From positions 1-20,362 of the IMG/VR virus record IMGVR_UViG_3300042878_000213: a DNA stretch of 20,362 nucleotides. One strand, written 5' to 3'. Below, in pieces: positions 6,939 to 14,336 of this stretch (its first letter is position 1; the number at the start of each line of letters is the position of its first letter). Source of the stretch: a virus. Under the pieces are notes generated by a model, which was not told where the DNA came from, made no database searches, and was given only the letters and a program-made list of their open reading frames with translations. A program made the position numbers and the translations under genes.

Positions 6939-7152
6939 CTCTTAAATAGTTTTGTTCATTTATATAATTTTCTGCATCATTAATATGATTACATAAACCA
7001 TCAGCATGGCCCGCATTATAATCTTCTATACGTTGTTTATTCTCCATCTCTTTGGCTTTCTTAAATATATTTACATTATGATCAAAATCTTCTGTACTAA
7101 ACGGATTACCTATTAAATTATCTTCTAACCAATTTACTACTGTCTGTTTCAT
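6919..7152 (-). CDS. Conserved small phage protein, acidic helical (77 aa)
   Basis: A 77-aa protein. Its N-terminus (KQTVVNWLEDNL) followed by a helix with FKKAKEMENKQRIEDYNAGHADG matches a very common phage orphan family of the pattern T.VEWL...F..AKEMEK.QI..AY..G. No function is known for the family. Its ATG is coupled to the dNMP kinase stop (4-base overlap), and its 3' end overlaps the metallophosphoesterase start by 20 bases. Confidence 0.75.
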   Translation of the reverse strand: MKQTVVNWLEDNLIGNPFSTEDFDHNVNIFKKAKEMENKQRIEDYNAGHADGLCNHINDAENYINEQNYLRDENITS

Positions 7153-7868
7153 AATATGTTTTCTTTTTCTAGGATCATCTGTACTGATAGACTAAGAGCT
7201 TTAACATCAGATACATTAGCTATCTTATAATCAAACTTCCATTTATCTAGTCCTGTCTCACTAGGATGATCGTTGATAGGTTTAACACCTGGTCTATCTA
7301 CACGGATTACTAATCCTCCTTTATCTTTGATAGCTTGAGCTTCATTAGGAAAACGTGTATCTGTAATAATCCAGTTAGGCATAGGGCCATCTTTATAACC
7401 ACCTATTGGACCATCTGCCCATTGTACTTGTGTAGGAGTATATCCGGCCATAAGTGCATTTACCCATGCATTATTATGTAGTCCATCTCTAATAGCATCA
7501 GTACCTAATCTTTGTAAGAACTCTCTTACAGATATTAAATGGTTAAACTGTATATCTGAAAATACTGGTATAGCATTTAAAGGATTAGATGTAACTGTAC
7601 CCCATTCAGGACCTAAAAGAGTTGTTTTAAACTCTTGGTCTTCAAAGTTTTCTACAGGTATTCCTGTAAGTAGAGATGCAACTTCTTTAAGTTTACCTGC
7701 CCACTTCTTAATTTCCCAACCAGATCTTTCTTCTAACCACCATATGTGATGTGGTGTTTTCTTTAATACTCCTTTTAGAGGAACATTAGTATCAGCTTGT
7801 AAATACTGAATGATAGTACCGACAGTGTCTTTCCCGCTGCCGGCATAGCCGTTGATTCCTATAATCAT
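7149..7868 (-). CDS. Deoxynucleoside monophosphate kinase
   Basis: A 239-aa P-loop kinase that would phosphorylate dNMPs to dNDPs for DNA synthesis, in the cytoplasm. The Walker A loop is G7-Y-A-G-S-G-K13-D-T15 at the N-terminus. A later TDTRFPNEAQAIKDKGGLVIRVDRPG region (about residues 166-192) is the characteristic DxRFPNE...GG..IRV.RPG block of the phage dNMP kinase family (T4 gene 1 type). It shares 4 bases (ATGA) with the downstream 77-aa gene. Together with nrdAB and MazG it forms the nucleotide-supply set of this phage. Confidence 0.88.
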   Translation of the reverse strand: MIIGINGYAGSGKDTVGTIIQYLQADTNVPLKGVLKKTPHHIWWLEERSGWEIKKWAGKLKEVASLLTGIPVENFEDQEFKTTLLGPEWGTVTSNPLNAIPVFSDIQFNHLISVREFLQRLGTDAIRDGLHNNAWVNALMAGYTPTQVQWADGPIGGYKDGPMPNWIITDTRFPNEAQAIKDKGGLVIRVDRPGVKPINDHPSETGLDKWKFDYKIANVSDVKALSLSVQMILEKENIL

Positions 7869-7879
7869 GTTCTTGGTTT

Positions 7880-8221
7880 TTAATCGTTAAAGTAAAAGTC
7901 AGGATGTCTTTCCTCTTCCAAAGCTTTAACTAAATTATTGTGTCCTTCTAAAGCTTCGTCATAAGTGCAGTATCTACGCTGATACTCATCATGTTCTCCA
8001 CCAAAAATCATAGACTCAAACAATACTGGGTCAGATGGTTTTATATCTGTACCAAAGTTTAAACCATGATCAAAATGTAAAAACACTGTAGATATTCTTT
8101 GTTCACCTATAAAGGTGTTACCTACATGTTTAGCTGTTTCATTAAATTCACCTAGCTTAGGATACTCCCCTTCAGGTAGTTTAGTAACTGTTTTATCTTC
8201 GTTTAAATGATAGTAATTCAT
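7880..8221 (-). CDS. Conserved hypothetical phage protein (113 aa)
   Basis: A 113-aa soluble protein. The pattern RISTVFLHFDHGL (about residues 42-54), then PVLFESMIFGG..DEYQRRYCTYDEALEGHNNLV, matches a common family of small phage proteins (ISTVFL..DH, PLLFETM.FG, Y.TW.EA..GH) of unknown function. Start ATG 8221 lies 14 bases beyond the GC-rich hairpin on the leftward transcript. The stop is 11 bases before the dNMP kinase start. Confidence 0.75.
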   Translation of the reverse strand: MNYYHLNEDKTVTKLPEGEYPKLGEFNETAKHVGNTFIGEQRISTVFLHFDHGLNFGTDIKPSDPVLFESMIFGGEHDEYQRRYCTYDEALEGHNNLVKALEEERHPDFYFND

Positions 8222-8235
8222 ATTAATTTAATTAT

Positions 8236-8258
8236 GGGGGAGATAGTTAATCTCCCCC
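8236..8258 (-). terminator. GC-rich hairpin between DUF932 gene and 113-aa gene (attenuator or processing site)
   Basis: A 9-bp perfect stem (GGGGGAGAT 8236-8244, ATCTCCCCC 8250-8258) with a 5-base loop lies 7 bases after the DUF932 stop. The leftward transcript continues CATAATTAAATT, with no T-run, so this is probably not a classical terminator. It may stabilise the upstream mRNA 3' end or cause partial attenuation. Confidence 0.5.
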
Positions 8259-8265
8259 TAGGTTT

Positions 8266-9087
8266 TTAAAGAAAGTTTACACCAAAGTCAGTAACTAGTT
8301 CTTCTTGTTCTTCTTCAATAACAATAGAATCTAGATCCACAGGATTTATTATATTACCTGTCGTTGATACAAGATTACCAAACTCGTTTACAAAGAAGTC
8401 ATGTACTCTTTGGTGATTAGATAAGTATCTAGTAGGGTGAGAATCTTTTAATGCTAGAGTGATATGATTGTACATATCCCAAGCACTGTTTGCATTGTCA
8501 CTATAGAAATGACTAGGCTTATCAATCTCACGTTTTACAATACCCACCTGGGTGAGTGTTAATATTTCATCTTCAGCAAACAATCTACCTAGGATGGTGC
8601 CCTTTTCTCTTGGACTAAGACTAACATCTTTAAGCATCTGCTTATCATGAATCAACTTATCATAATACTTAGAAGCATCTGATATCTGTTCTTGCATAAA
8701 AGTGGTTACATCAGTTAGTGCTGATCCACTGTGTCTTCTTCTATAATTACCTAGATCTCCTGACACTACGCCATTTGAGCAGATAAATACATGTGCACCA
8801 ATGGCACACTTAAATGCCATGGTTTTATTATAACTGTTTGACCAGACAAACATAAGACCCATATCTGGATCGTTGCCTGATTCTAAATGATACATACCTT
8901 GTGCTATGTCACCTGTTTGTGTAGCTTTATATAATTCTTTCTTGATGGCAAAACCAGCTGCTGCCAACTGGGTTCTAGCTTCATCTATCACTGCTCCGTG
9001 TGATATAATTGTATAAGACTTCCCGTAATTGGGAAGAGCAGAACTTCTTAAATAATGTTCTGTTTCAAAGACTGTTTTTACTGGCAT
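8266..9087 (-). CDS. DUF932 family protein
   Basis: A 273-aa protein of the DUF932 (phage/plasmid-like) family. The recognisable core is NSYNKTMAFKCAIGAHVFICSNG (about residues 84-106) followed by VVSGDLGNYRRRHSG; the C-terminal half is helical and ends in an acidic segment (IEEEQEELVTDFG). Members occur in phages and plasmids of many bacteria, with a suggested role in DNA transactions but no established biochemistry. It follows DNA polymerase with a 10-base gap, and a strong hairpin lies just after its stop, hinting at separate mRNA stability or level. Confidence 0.8.
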   Translation of the reverse strand: MPVKTVFETEHYLRSSALPNYGKSYTIISHGAVIDEARTQLAAAGFAIKKELYKATQTGDIAQGMYHLESGNDPDMGLMFVWSNSYNKTMAFKCAIGAHVFICSNGVVSGDLGNYRRRHSGSALTDVTTFMQEQISDASKYYDKLIHDKQMLKDVSLSPREKGTILGRLFAEDEILTLTQVGIVKREIDKPSHFYSDNANSAWDMYNHITLALKDSHPTRYLSNHQRVHDFFVNEFGNLVSTTGNIINPVDLDSIVIEEEQEELVTDFGVNFL

Positions 9088-9097
9088 ATTTGTAATG

Positions 9098-11038
9098 TTA
9101 AAATAGTGATAATTGTGTAGATGATAAACTTCTTTCTTTTTCTATCTGAGTGATCTCTTTATAGATCTGTTCTAAGTAGTAACTTTTGTTAATACTATAA
9201 GAGTCAAATGGAACCGTTTCGTTTATTTCGTTTATGGTGGTTTGTAACCATGGTCCAGACTCAACTTGTATAAGTCTACCGTCTGGATGACACTTAACTA
9301 GTTTCCCACCTTTGTTTGAAACATAGTATCTGACAATCTTTTGTTGTCTAATGGTGATAAGCTCACCGTTTTTCATTTCTTTATTCTCAAAGTACCAACC
9401 TCCTTTAGACTTGATACCTGCACAATAATCAAAGATGTTTTGATTACTTGCTAGAAAGTCTTCAGGCTTTATACCTTTTGTAAAGTAAGCATGGATAGCT
9501 TTAGGAATAACAAGAAAGCTTTTGTTCTTGTGGAACACTGCTACCTTCTTTTTGTCCAGGTCCTCCCATTCAAATGCACCTTTGCATTTTACTTTCCCGG
9601 ACTTAGAAACTGCTATGTAATTGTTTACATCTCTGATGATCATTTTAGAATACTCATCATGTTCTAACTCTAACTGGGTAGTTTTGCACCAGCGGTCACA
9701 AATTTCATGATACTTATCTATACAATAGGTAGGTAACAAGGTTTCAAAACCGTCAGTGTTTTGCATAAGAGGTACAGCTTCAGGTATTTCCTCACATATC
9801 ATCTCATAGAGCATAGATAATAGTAGCTGACCATTGATTGTAATTTGCATAGTCATCTTAGGATCGTACAGGAAGCTATTCTCGTCCCCTGTAAGACCGT
9901 AAGTACTATTTAGAATGATCTTATAAACATAGTTCTTAGGATCGCTCTTAGGGATCTTCTTACGCTCTTCAAAGAACCACTCATACAGTTCACAAAACTC
10001 CTCTTTAGGTAGGTGACTAGGATGGAACCCATTTCTAATAGCTAGATTAGGATAGAATGAAGTTACATCTGAGGTCATAATAGTGTACCCCTGCTTGGCC
10101 TCATAAACTCCTGCTGATCTGGCACCGTGAATACCGCCTAATCCATAGTCAGTTTTCATACCTTTGTAATCTAGAGTGTACTTAAACCCGTTCTTAGTGG
10201 ATATGATCACTTGTGTACGAAGATAGTCGTGCATCTTCTTAAACTCTTCAGTCTGAAACTTTACATAGGGCAGCATACACTGTCCTAAATAGATCTCACT
10301 ATGATAGGTTCTTAGAGTTTTGATATGGGATTTTTCCCAACCAAGCTTCTGAGATAGAAAATGCAAGAACAGTTCTTTAGATATTCTTGGCTCTGATGCA
10401 GAATAGAGATCTATCCCATAGTCATTGGTTAATGTTTGTCTCAACACTATCTGTTCCTTAGAATGTTCTAAGATCTTTTTAGTACTAAGTACATCGTTAA
10501 CACAATACTCTGTGATCATCTTAAGTTGCTCATCCGTTTCTACCGGGGCCATATGATGATGTGGCATCTCTTCTACATTCTGCCAGTCCATACTATACTG
10601 TATCCACTTTAGACTACTCATCTTAGCACGATTGTCCCAGTGGTTCATCTTGAATAGATCTATCTGCCTGATTTTAATTTTAGCAGGAGCGTATTCTAGA
10701 AAACTGTTTTGATCCTTAAGATTAATTGTCTTTTGTGCAAAAGCATAGATATCATTTATAACTGCTTCAGTACTAAGAGTTAGTAGCTGTCGTTGTTTAT
10801 CTAATATATGCTGACTTATCTGACCGTCAAAAGCTAAACCATTGTAGCTAATATGCCACTGATTTTTATTCTTACACTCATTCAGAAAGTCTATAAATTG
10901 TGGTAGGTCATTACGATCTTTGTATATGACAAAGGTCTTTCTGATTGTTTCATCTTTATAATGTTGAAACACAGCTATGAAACAATTTACCAGCGTCTCA
11001 TAATCCATAACCCAGTGGGCCGGCTTTTTTTCTTCCAT
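9098..11038 (-). CDS. Family B DNA polymerase with 3'-5' exonuclease
   Basis: The replicative polymerase, 646 aa, compact beside T4/RB69 gp43. Exonuclease motifs: Exo I D12-Y-E14, Exo II YN66GLAFD71, Exo III Y178-C-V-N-D182. A GGIHGA segment (301-306) precedes the polymerase domain. Motif A is SD324VTSFYP, motif B is K373-x3-N377-S-x-Y380-G, and motif C is QN427-T-D429-G. Motif C has Asn where most family B enzymes have the first Asp of DTD; the essential second Asp is kept. No N-terminal terminal-protein or primer domain is visible, and a primase is encoded nearby, so RNA-primed synthesis is expected. A terminator lies just upstream, with no clear promoter before the ATG. Confidence 0.93.
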   Translation of the reverse strand: MEEKKPAHWVMDYETLVNCFIAVFQHYKDETIRKTFVIYKDRNDLPQFIDFLNECKNKNQWHISYNGLAFDGQISQHILDKQRQLLTLSTEAVINDIYAFAQKTINLKDQNSFLEYAPAKIKIRQIDLFKMNHWDNRAKMSSLKWIQYSMDWQNVEEMPHHHMAPVETDEQLKMITEYCVNDVLSTKKILEHSKEQIVLRQTLTNDYGIDLYSASEPRISKELFLHFLSQKLGWEKSHIKTLRTYHSEIYLGQCMLPYVKFQTEEFKKMHDYLRTQVIISTKNGFKYTLDYKGMKTDYGLGGIHGARSAGVYEAKQGYTIMTSDVTSFYPNLAIRNGFHPSHLPKEEFCELYEWFFEERKKIPKSDPKNYVYKIILNSTYGLTGDENSFLYDPKMTMQITINGQLLLSMLYEMICEEIPEAVPLMQNTDGFETLLPTYCIDKYHEICDRWCKTTQLELEHDEYSKMIIRDVNNYIAVSKSGKVKCKGAFEWEDLDKKKVAVFHKNKSFLVIPKAIHAYFTKGIKPEDFLASNQNIFDYCAGIKSKGGWYFENKEMKNGELITIRQQKIVRYYVSNKGGKLVKCHPDGRLIQVESGPWLQTTINEINETVPFDSYSINKSYYLEQIYKEITQIEKERSLSSTQLSLF

Positions 11039-11079
11039 AGTATTTGGTTCAGTTAAGCTGTTCCCCCTTTTATGCCGCC

Positions 11080-11103
11080 AAAAAAAGGCAGAAGATCTGC
11101 CTT
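11080..11103 (-). terminator. Intrinsic terminator after the 134-aa gene
   Basis: An 8-bp perfect stem (AAGGCAGA 11085-11092, TCTGCCTT 11096-11103) with a 3-base loop is followed on the minus strand by a run of seven T (11086 down to 11080, including the foot of the stem). It lies 28 bases after the stop of the 11131-11535 gene and about 42 bases before the polymerase ATG, and should lower leftward transcription into the polymerase. Confidence 0.85.
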
Positions 11104-11130
11104 AATTGGTTTAATAGGACAAAATTAATA

Positions 11131-11535
11131 CTATACAGTTATAATACTCGACTGTTTTGGTGTTTCTAATTTCTTATCTACATACTCTTTATAGTCAAAA
11201 CTGTCTGCGTTAACAGCAAACATATTAATGAAGTCTTTAATCTCATCAAGGTTCTCAACATAGTACTCATAGAAAGTTGCAAGCGTCTTTCTCTCTTCTT
11301 TGTAATCTTTACCGTTTGGTCTTTTACCAATCTTTAAGTGTAAAACATCACCATCATCAGATAGTTTAGGCATCATATGAAAAGATTCTTTCTTTTCTTT
11401 ACCGATAACTGCTAACACTTTACTTGAAACGTCAAAAATGCACTCATTGTACGGGCATTCAGGTGTAATTGGTATCAGCTTAAAGGTTTTATCATTACCC
11501 CAGCTACTGGTAACCAACATCATTGAATTTTTCAT
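11131..11535 (-). CDS. Hypothetical protein in an insulated transcription unit (134 aa)
   Basis: A 134-aa soluble protein beginning KNSMMLVTSSWGND. It has a predicted beta-rich N-terminal half with two cysteines (TPECPYNECIF), a basic centre (KIGKRPNGKDYKEERK) and an acidic helical C-terminus (ENLDEIKDFINMF). I do not recognise the family; no catalytic motif is visible. Its setting is distinctive: a TANNTTTG -7-type box 20 bases upstream of the ATG and a strong intrinsic terminator right after the stop (TAG) could make it a separately and highly expressed unit between the nuclease module and the polymerase. A nucleic-acid-binding or host-directed abundant protein would fit, as inference. Confidence 0.75.
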   Translation of the reverse strand: MKNSMMLVTSSWGNDKTFKLIPITPECPYNECIFDVSSKVLAVIGKEKKESFHMMPKLSDDGDVLHLKIGKRPNGKDYKEERKTLATFYEYYVENLDEIKDFINMFAVNADSFDYKEYVDKKLETPKQSSIITV

Positions 11536-11554
11536 GTTTTTTTTATTATTTATA

Positions 11555-11586
11555 CAAATTTAAGTACCTTTTTTCAATAATTCCAA
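11555..11586 (-). promoter_or_regulatory. Possible Bacteroidota-type promoter for the 134-aa gene
   Basis: On the minus strand TTG (11586-11584), 21 bases, then TAAATTTG (11562-11555), which fits TTG-N17-23-TANNTTTG. The predicted transcript would start about 10-15 bases before ATG 11535. The -7 box matches fully; the -33 element is only three bases, so chance is possible in AT-rich DNA. The terminator right after the gene supports it. Confidence 0.45.
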
Positions 11587-12120
11587 CTCTTCTACGGGAA
11601 TTTTTAAGTTTTCTCTATTCATATCACAAGCATCACACAGTTCACCTGTCTTTTCTAGTATACTTACCTCTATATCTAGAAGTTTTGCATAGATACTAAA
11701 ATACTTTTCAGGAAACAAAAATGTTTCTATGTATTTATACTCACTTGATCTGTCACCATAGTAGTTTTTAATAGCTCTCTTTAATACATTAGATAATTTA
11801 GAGTACTTGCCTAATATAAAGTTGAACCAATCATCTTTATATATCTGAAAATCAAACACATATAACTTATATCCTTGTATAGGTATAACTTCTAGAAACA
11901 AAGGATTAGTTAATAGCATATGCTCTTCAAAGGCCTTGAAGCCTTCAGACTTATCGTCTACAAAACTACAAACTAGCTTCATATCCTCTGGACTTATCAC
12001 TCCTTCTATAGAGAGATAAGTACCAGAGGGTATAAAGTTGCTAGTACGCTTTATACCCAAAGCAGGAAACAGAAATGATCTGGATTTCTGGAAATATTTT
12101 GTGTATAAGCTGTCTATCAT
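11560..12120 (-). CDS. Conserved hypothetical phage protein (186 aa)
   Basis: A 186-aa soluble protein. The N-terminus (YTKYFQKSRSFLFPALGIKRT, about residues 6-26) resembles a recurrent sequence in hypothetical proteins of Bacteroidota phages, remembered but not searched. The middle is aromatic-rich (YKLYVFDFQIYKDDWFNFILGKYSKLS), and the end has a CDACDMN pair of cysteines (about 163-166) that could bind metal. No enzyme motif is visible. It lies between the PD-(D/E)XK nuclease (12-base gap) and the insulated 134-aa gene, so a role in replication or recombination is possible but not shown. Confidence 0.7.
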   Translation of the reverse strand: MIDSLYTKYFQKSRSFLFPALGIKRTSNFIPSGTYLSIEGVISPEDMKLVCSFVDDKSEGFKAFEEHMLLTNPLFLEVIPIQGYKLYVFDFQIYKDDWFNFILGKYSKLSNVLKRAIKNYYGDRSSEYKYIETFLFPEKYFSIYAKLLDIEVSILEKTGELCDACDMNRENLKIPVEELELLKKGT

Positions 12121-12132
12121 TTTAATTTTTAA

Positions 12133-13164
12133 TTACAAAACTACGGAACCTGTAGCAAAACTATGCGGTAAATCGTATCTTTTATTTACATAATGCCAAC
12201 TAGCTGCTTCTAAAACTTGTTCCATTCTTTCAAACCACCTTTTTAAGGTGCTTTCAGTTACTAAGAAAGGGTATGTTTGAAAAGCTCTATCTATAACTAC
12301 AAAGTGAAACTTCATTTCATATCCGTTGATTTCTATAAGTTCTTTATAAGTCTTAGCTACTAATGTACAATACATTACAGCTTGTAACCAATAAGAATAA
12401 AACTCTATAGTTTCTGGAAAGTCTTTTAGATCCTTACTTGTAGTTTTAATATCATTGATAAAGATAGTTTTTTTATCATGATTAATTACAACATTATCTA
12501 TAACACCTTTGATACCAAATGGTGCTTTAGAATGTTCTACACTTAAAAGAATCTCATTATGTACTTCTACATTATCAAACTCAGTTACATTACAACCAAT
12601 AAGACTACATAAGTCCTTATCTGTTTTAACTAATTCTACAGCATTCTTACAAAACTCATATGAGTCTTGATCTATAAGAGTTTTATTTCCTTTAGTTTTT
12701 AAGAACGACCAATAATTAATAGACTCTGGAGAAATAATTTTATCTAGACGTTGTTGATCTGTCTTGAGACTCTGATGATAGTTCATGTCTACCATTACAT
12801 CAAGAATAGCTTGATCAAAATGGTTTAACTCTGAACGTGTATCACCGTTTTGAGCTAGCTCTTGGTAGTGAGCAAACACTCTATCTATAACCACCTTAAC
12901 TGAATCACCTGGTAGTTTAGATGGGCTGATGATAAAATTATCATTAAACTTTTCTTCTTCTAAAAGAAGAGCATGTACAATCTTACCTTGTACTAAGTGA
13001 GCATCTGTACGCTCTTCTTTAATTCCCAGTATATACATTTGATAAAACACTGCGGGATTCCACATGAGCTTGTTAAGGCTACTATAACTAAAATAAAACT
13101 TTTTTAAGTAAAAGTCTTTCTCTAATGTTTCTGCAGATTCCTGCATGATTTCTTCTAACTCCAT
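12133..13164 (-). CDS. PD-(D/E)XK (RecB/Cas4-like) nuclease
   Basis: A 343-aa nuclease of the RecB-like PD-(D/E)XK superfamily. Motifs in order: YSSLNKLMWNP (about 27-37), the conserved His in GKIVHALLLEE (H64), GVID with D223, NDIKTT with D238 and K240, and Q261-A-V-M-Y265, the Qxxx[YF] motif of RecB/Cas4-type enzymes. Cysteines for a Cas4-style iron-sulphur cluster are not evident, so it is more like the phage exonucleases used in recombination or end resection. It sits between replication genes and likely pairs with the RecA-like ATPase and SSB for recombination-dependent replication; that pairing is inference. Confidence 0.85.
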   Translation of the reverse strand: MELEEIMQESAETLEKDFYLKKFYFSYSSLNKLMWNPAVFYQMYILGIKEERTDAHLVQGKIVHALLLEEEKFNDNFIISPSKLPGDSVKVVIDRVFAHYQELAQNGDTRSELNHFDQAILDVMVDMNYHQSLKTDQQRLDKIISPESINYWSFLKTKGNKTLIDQDSYEFCKNAVELVKTDKDLCSLIGCNVTEFDNVEVHNEILLSVEHSKAPFGIKGVIDNVVINHDKKTIFINDIKTTSKDLKDFPETIEFYSYWLQAVMYCTLVAKTYKELIEINGYEMKFHFVVIDRAFQTYPFLVTESTLKRWFERMEQVLEAASWHYVNKRYDLPHSFATGSVVL

Positions 13165-13170
13165 GTTGGT

Positions 13171-13563
13171 TTAATTTATTCTTTGTTCTAACTCTTGTTT
13201 CATGAGATCAAGTTTCCATTTTTCTATTCTATCTCCCATCTCTTTAATTACAGTTCCTAAATGTTCTGTATCCATTTCTGATACAGACATATACTTAATA
13301 GGTTCTGTACCATCTTTACCATAACTGCCCCATATAGGAGCTATTCTACATTTTTCAAATCCATCTGTTAGATAGATTGTTCCTGATAAGTCTACATGTT
13401 TAAGAACTTTACCACCATAACGCTGGTATTCAGTTCCTCCATCAAGCATAGTCTTATTATCACAACTACACATGACATAATCATGTCTGTGTCTTGATAT
13501 AAGTACTTCTCCACATAGTTTACATGTAGCAGTACTTAGTACGATTTGCTCTAGTCCGTTCAT
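13171..13563 (-). CDS. Zinc-binding phage protein, DUF7695-like
   Basis: A 130-aa protein with C14-x2-C17, SRHRHDYV (24-31), then C32-x-C34 and a DGG.EY.R.GG stretch. This arrangement matches a common small phage domain (pattern CK.CG..I.S.HRHD...C.CG...DGG..Y.R, likely DUF7695). The remainder is an acidic/basic tail (GDRIEKWKLDLMKQELEQR) with coiled-coil character. Function unknown. It lies 6 bases upstream of the nuclease gene. Confidence 0.7.
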   Translation of the reverse strand: MNGLEQIVLSTATCKLCGEVLISRHRHDYVMCSCDNKTMLDGGTEYQRYGGKVLKHVDLSGTIYLTDGFEKCRIAPIWGSYGKDGTEPIKYMSVSEMDTEHLGTVIKEMGDRIEKWKLDLMKQELEQRIN

Positions 13564-13575
13564 AATAGTTAGATT

Positions 13576-13782
13576 TTATCTACTAGGCCATAATCCTAGT
13601 TCTATTAATTTAGCACTCATCTTTTGTTGTGATCTTGTATCTACAGTGAGAGCTTCTTCATATTCAAGAAGAGCTACTAACTCTTTAATAAGATCATTAC
13701 AGTTGTTAAGTTCAGATTTCACTTGAGCCAGTTCAGCTCTACAGTCTTCTGATCTGAAAGTATCTTTATGTATATCTTCCAT
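13576..13782 (-). CDS. Small coiled-coil protein (68 aa)
   Basis: A 68-aa acidic protein that is mostly helical, with a heptad-like region (CRAELAQVKSELNNCNDLIKELVALLEY, about residues 14-41) and a short tail ending in LGLWPSR. No family is recognised. It starts 1 base after the stop of the 53-aa gene and ends 12 bases before the zinc protein, so its place in the operon is secure even though its role is unknown. Confidence 0.65.
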   Translation of the reverse strand: MEDIHKDTFRSEDCRAELAQVKSELNNCNDLIKELVALLEYEEALTVDTRSQQKMSAKLIELGLWPSR

Positions 13783-13783
13783 G

Positions 13784-13945
13784 TTATTTAAAGTTTTTTA
13801 ATTGTTCAGAAATTTCTTCTGGTAAATAGGCTAGCATGTTCTTCTTTGGTAAAAACTCTAGAAGTTCATAGATAGCAGTTTCATCTTGCATGGCAAGGTC
13901 TTCTTTTATCTGTTGTATAACAGCTTCAATTATAGGGTCTTCCAT
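13784..13945 (-). CDS. Small acidic conserved phage protein (53 aa)
   Basis: A 53-aa frame from ATG 13945 to TAA 13786-13784 that fills the gap between the HNH gene (1-base gap) and the 68-aa gene (1-base gap). The core DETAIYELLEFLPKKNMLAYLPEE (about residues 21-44) matches a recurrent phage micro-protein pattern (D.TA..ELL.F.P...L..YL.EE) seen in many unrelated phages. No function is known. The exact fit between neighbours and the recognisable pattern make it a good gene despite its size. Confidence 0.75.
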   Translation of the reverse strand: MEDPIIEAVIQQIKEDLAMQDETAIYELLEFLPKKNMLAYLPEEISEQLKNFK

Positions 13946-13946
13946 T

Positions 13947-14336
13947 TTACTTTTGTTTTTCTAATTGTGTCTTTGTATTATGACAGGTCTCACACAGCAC
14001 TTGTAGGTTATCTTGTTCACAAAATAGTCTATCTACAAACCCTGCAAGATCTGCAGAACAGTTAAGACTACCTGCTCCAACTATATGGTCTACATTAATC
14101 TCTTTATCTGGAAACCATTTTTTACAAGTATTACATTGGTATTCAAACTTTTGTCTTCTGTTGACACCTTTATAAGGTCTACGAGCTTTTAGTTTGCACT
14201 CTGTAATAGGTTTCCACCACCTTGATTTTTGACGTAATGCACTTCTTATGAAAGTCCAAAATGCGGACTCACTCATAGTACCTGCATTCCTAGTTTTAGG
14301 AGCTGCAGTACGTCTAACTGTTTTCTTCTTGGTCAT
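13947..14336 (-). CDS. HNH endonuclease
   Basis: A 129-aa protein with a basic N-terminus (MTKKKTVRRTAAPKTR) and a zinc-supported HNH fold: C68-x2-C71, D83-H84 (NVDHI), N110 and C115-x2-C118-H119 (LCETCHN). The form ARRPYKG...YQCN.CKKW...VDHI is typical of a set of HNH proteins common in Bacteroidota phages, usually inside replication operons rather than acting as a free homing nuclease. It may act in DNA processing or packaging; there is no evidence it is mobile here. Its start overlaps the primase 3' end by 23 bases. Confidence 0.88.
   Translation of the reverse strand: MTKKKTVRRTAAPKTRNAGTMSESAFWTFIRSALRQKSRWWKPITECKLKARRPYKGVNRRQKFEYQCNTCKKWFPDKEINVDHIVGAGSLNCSADLAGFVDRLFCEQDNLQVLCETCHNTKTQLEKQK

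Noticed and set aside
11120-11127. TAATTTTG -7-like box on the minus strand
   Set aside because: It has no -33 element at a fitting distance and lies upstream of a terminator that would stop its transcript at once; likely chance.
12136-12163. Two TAGTTTTG boxes (minus strand) 20 bases apart at the end of the nuclease gene
   Set aside because: Both are inside coding sequence and lack a -33 element at 17-23 bases; expected by chance in AT-rich DNA.
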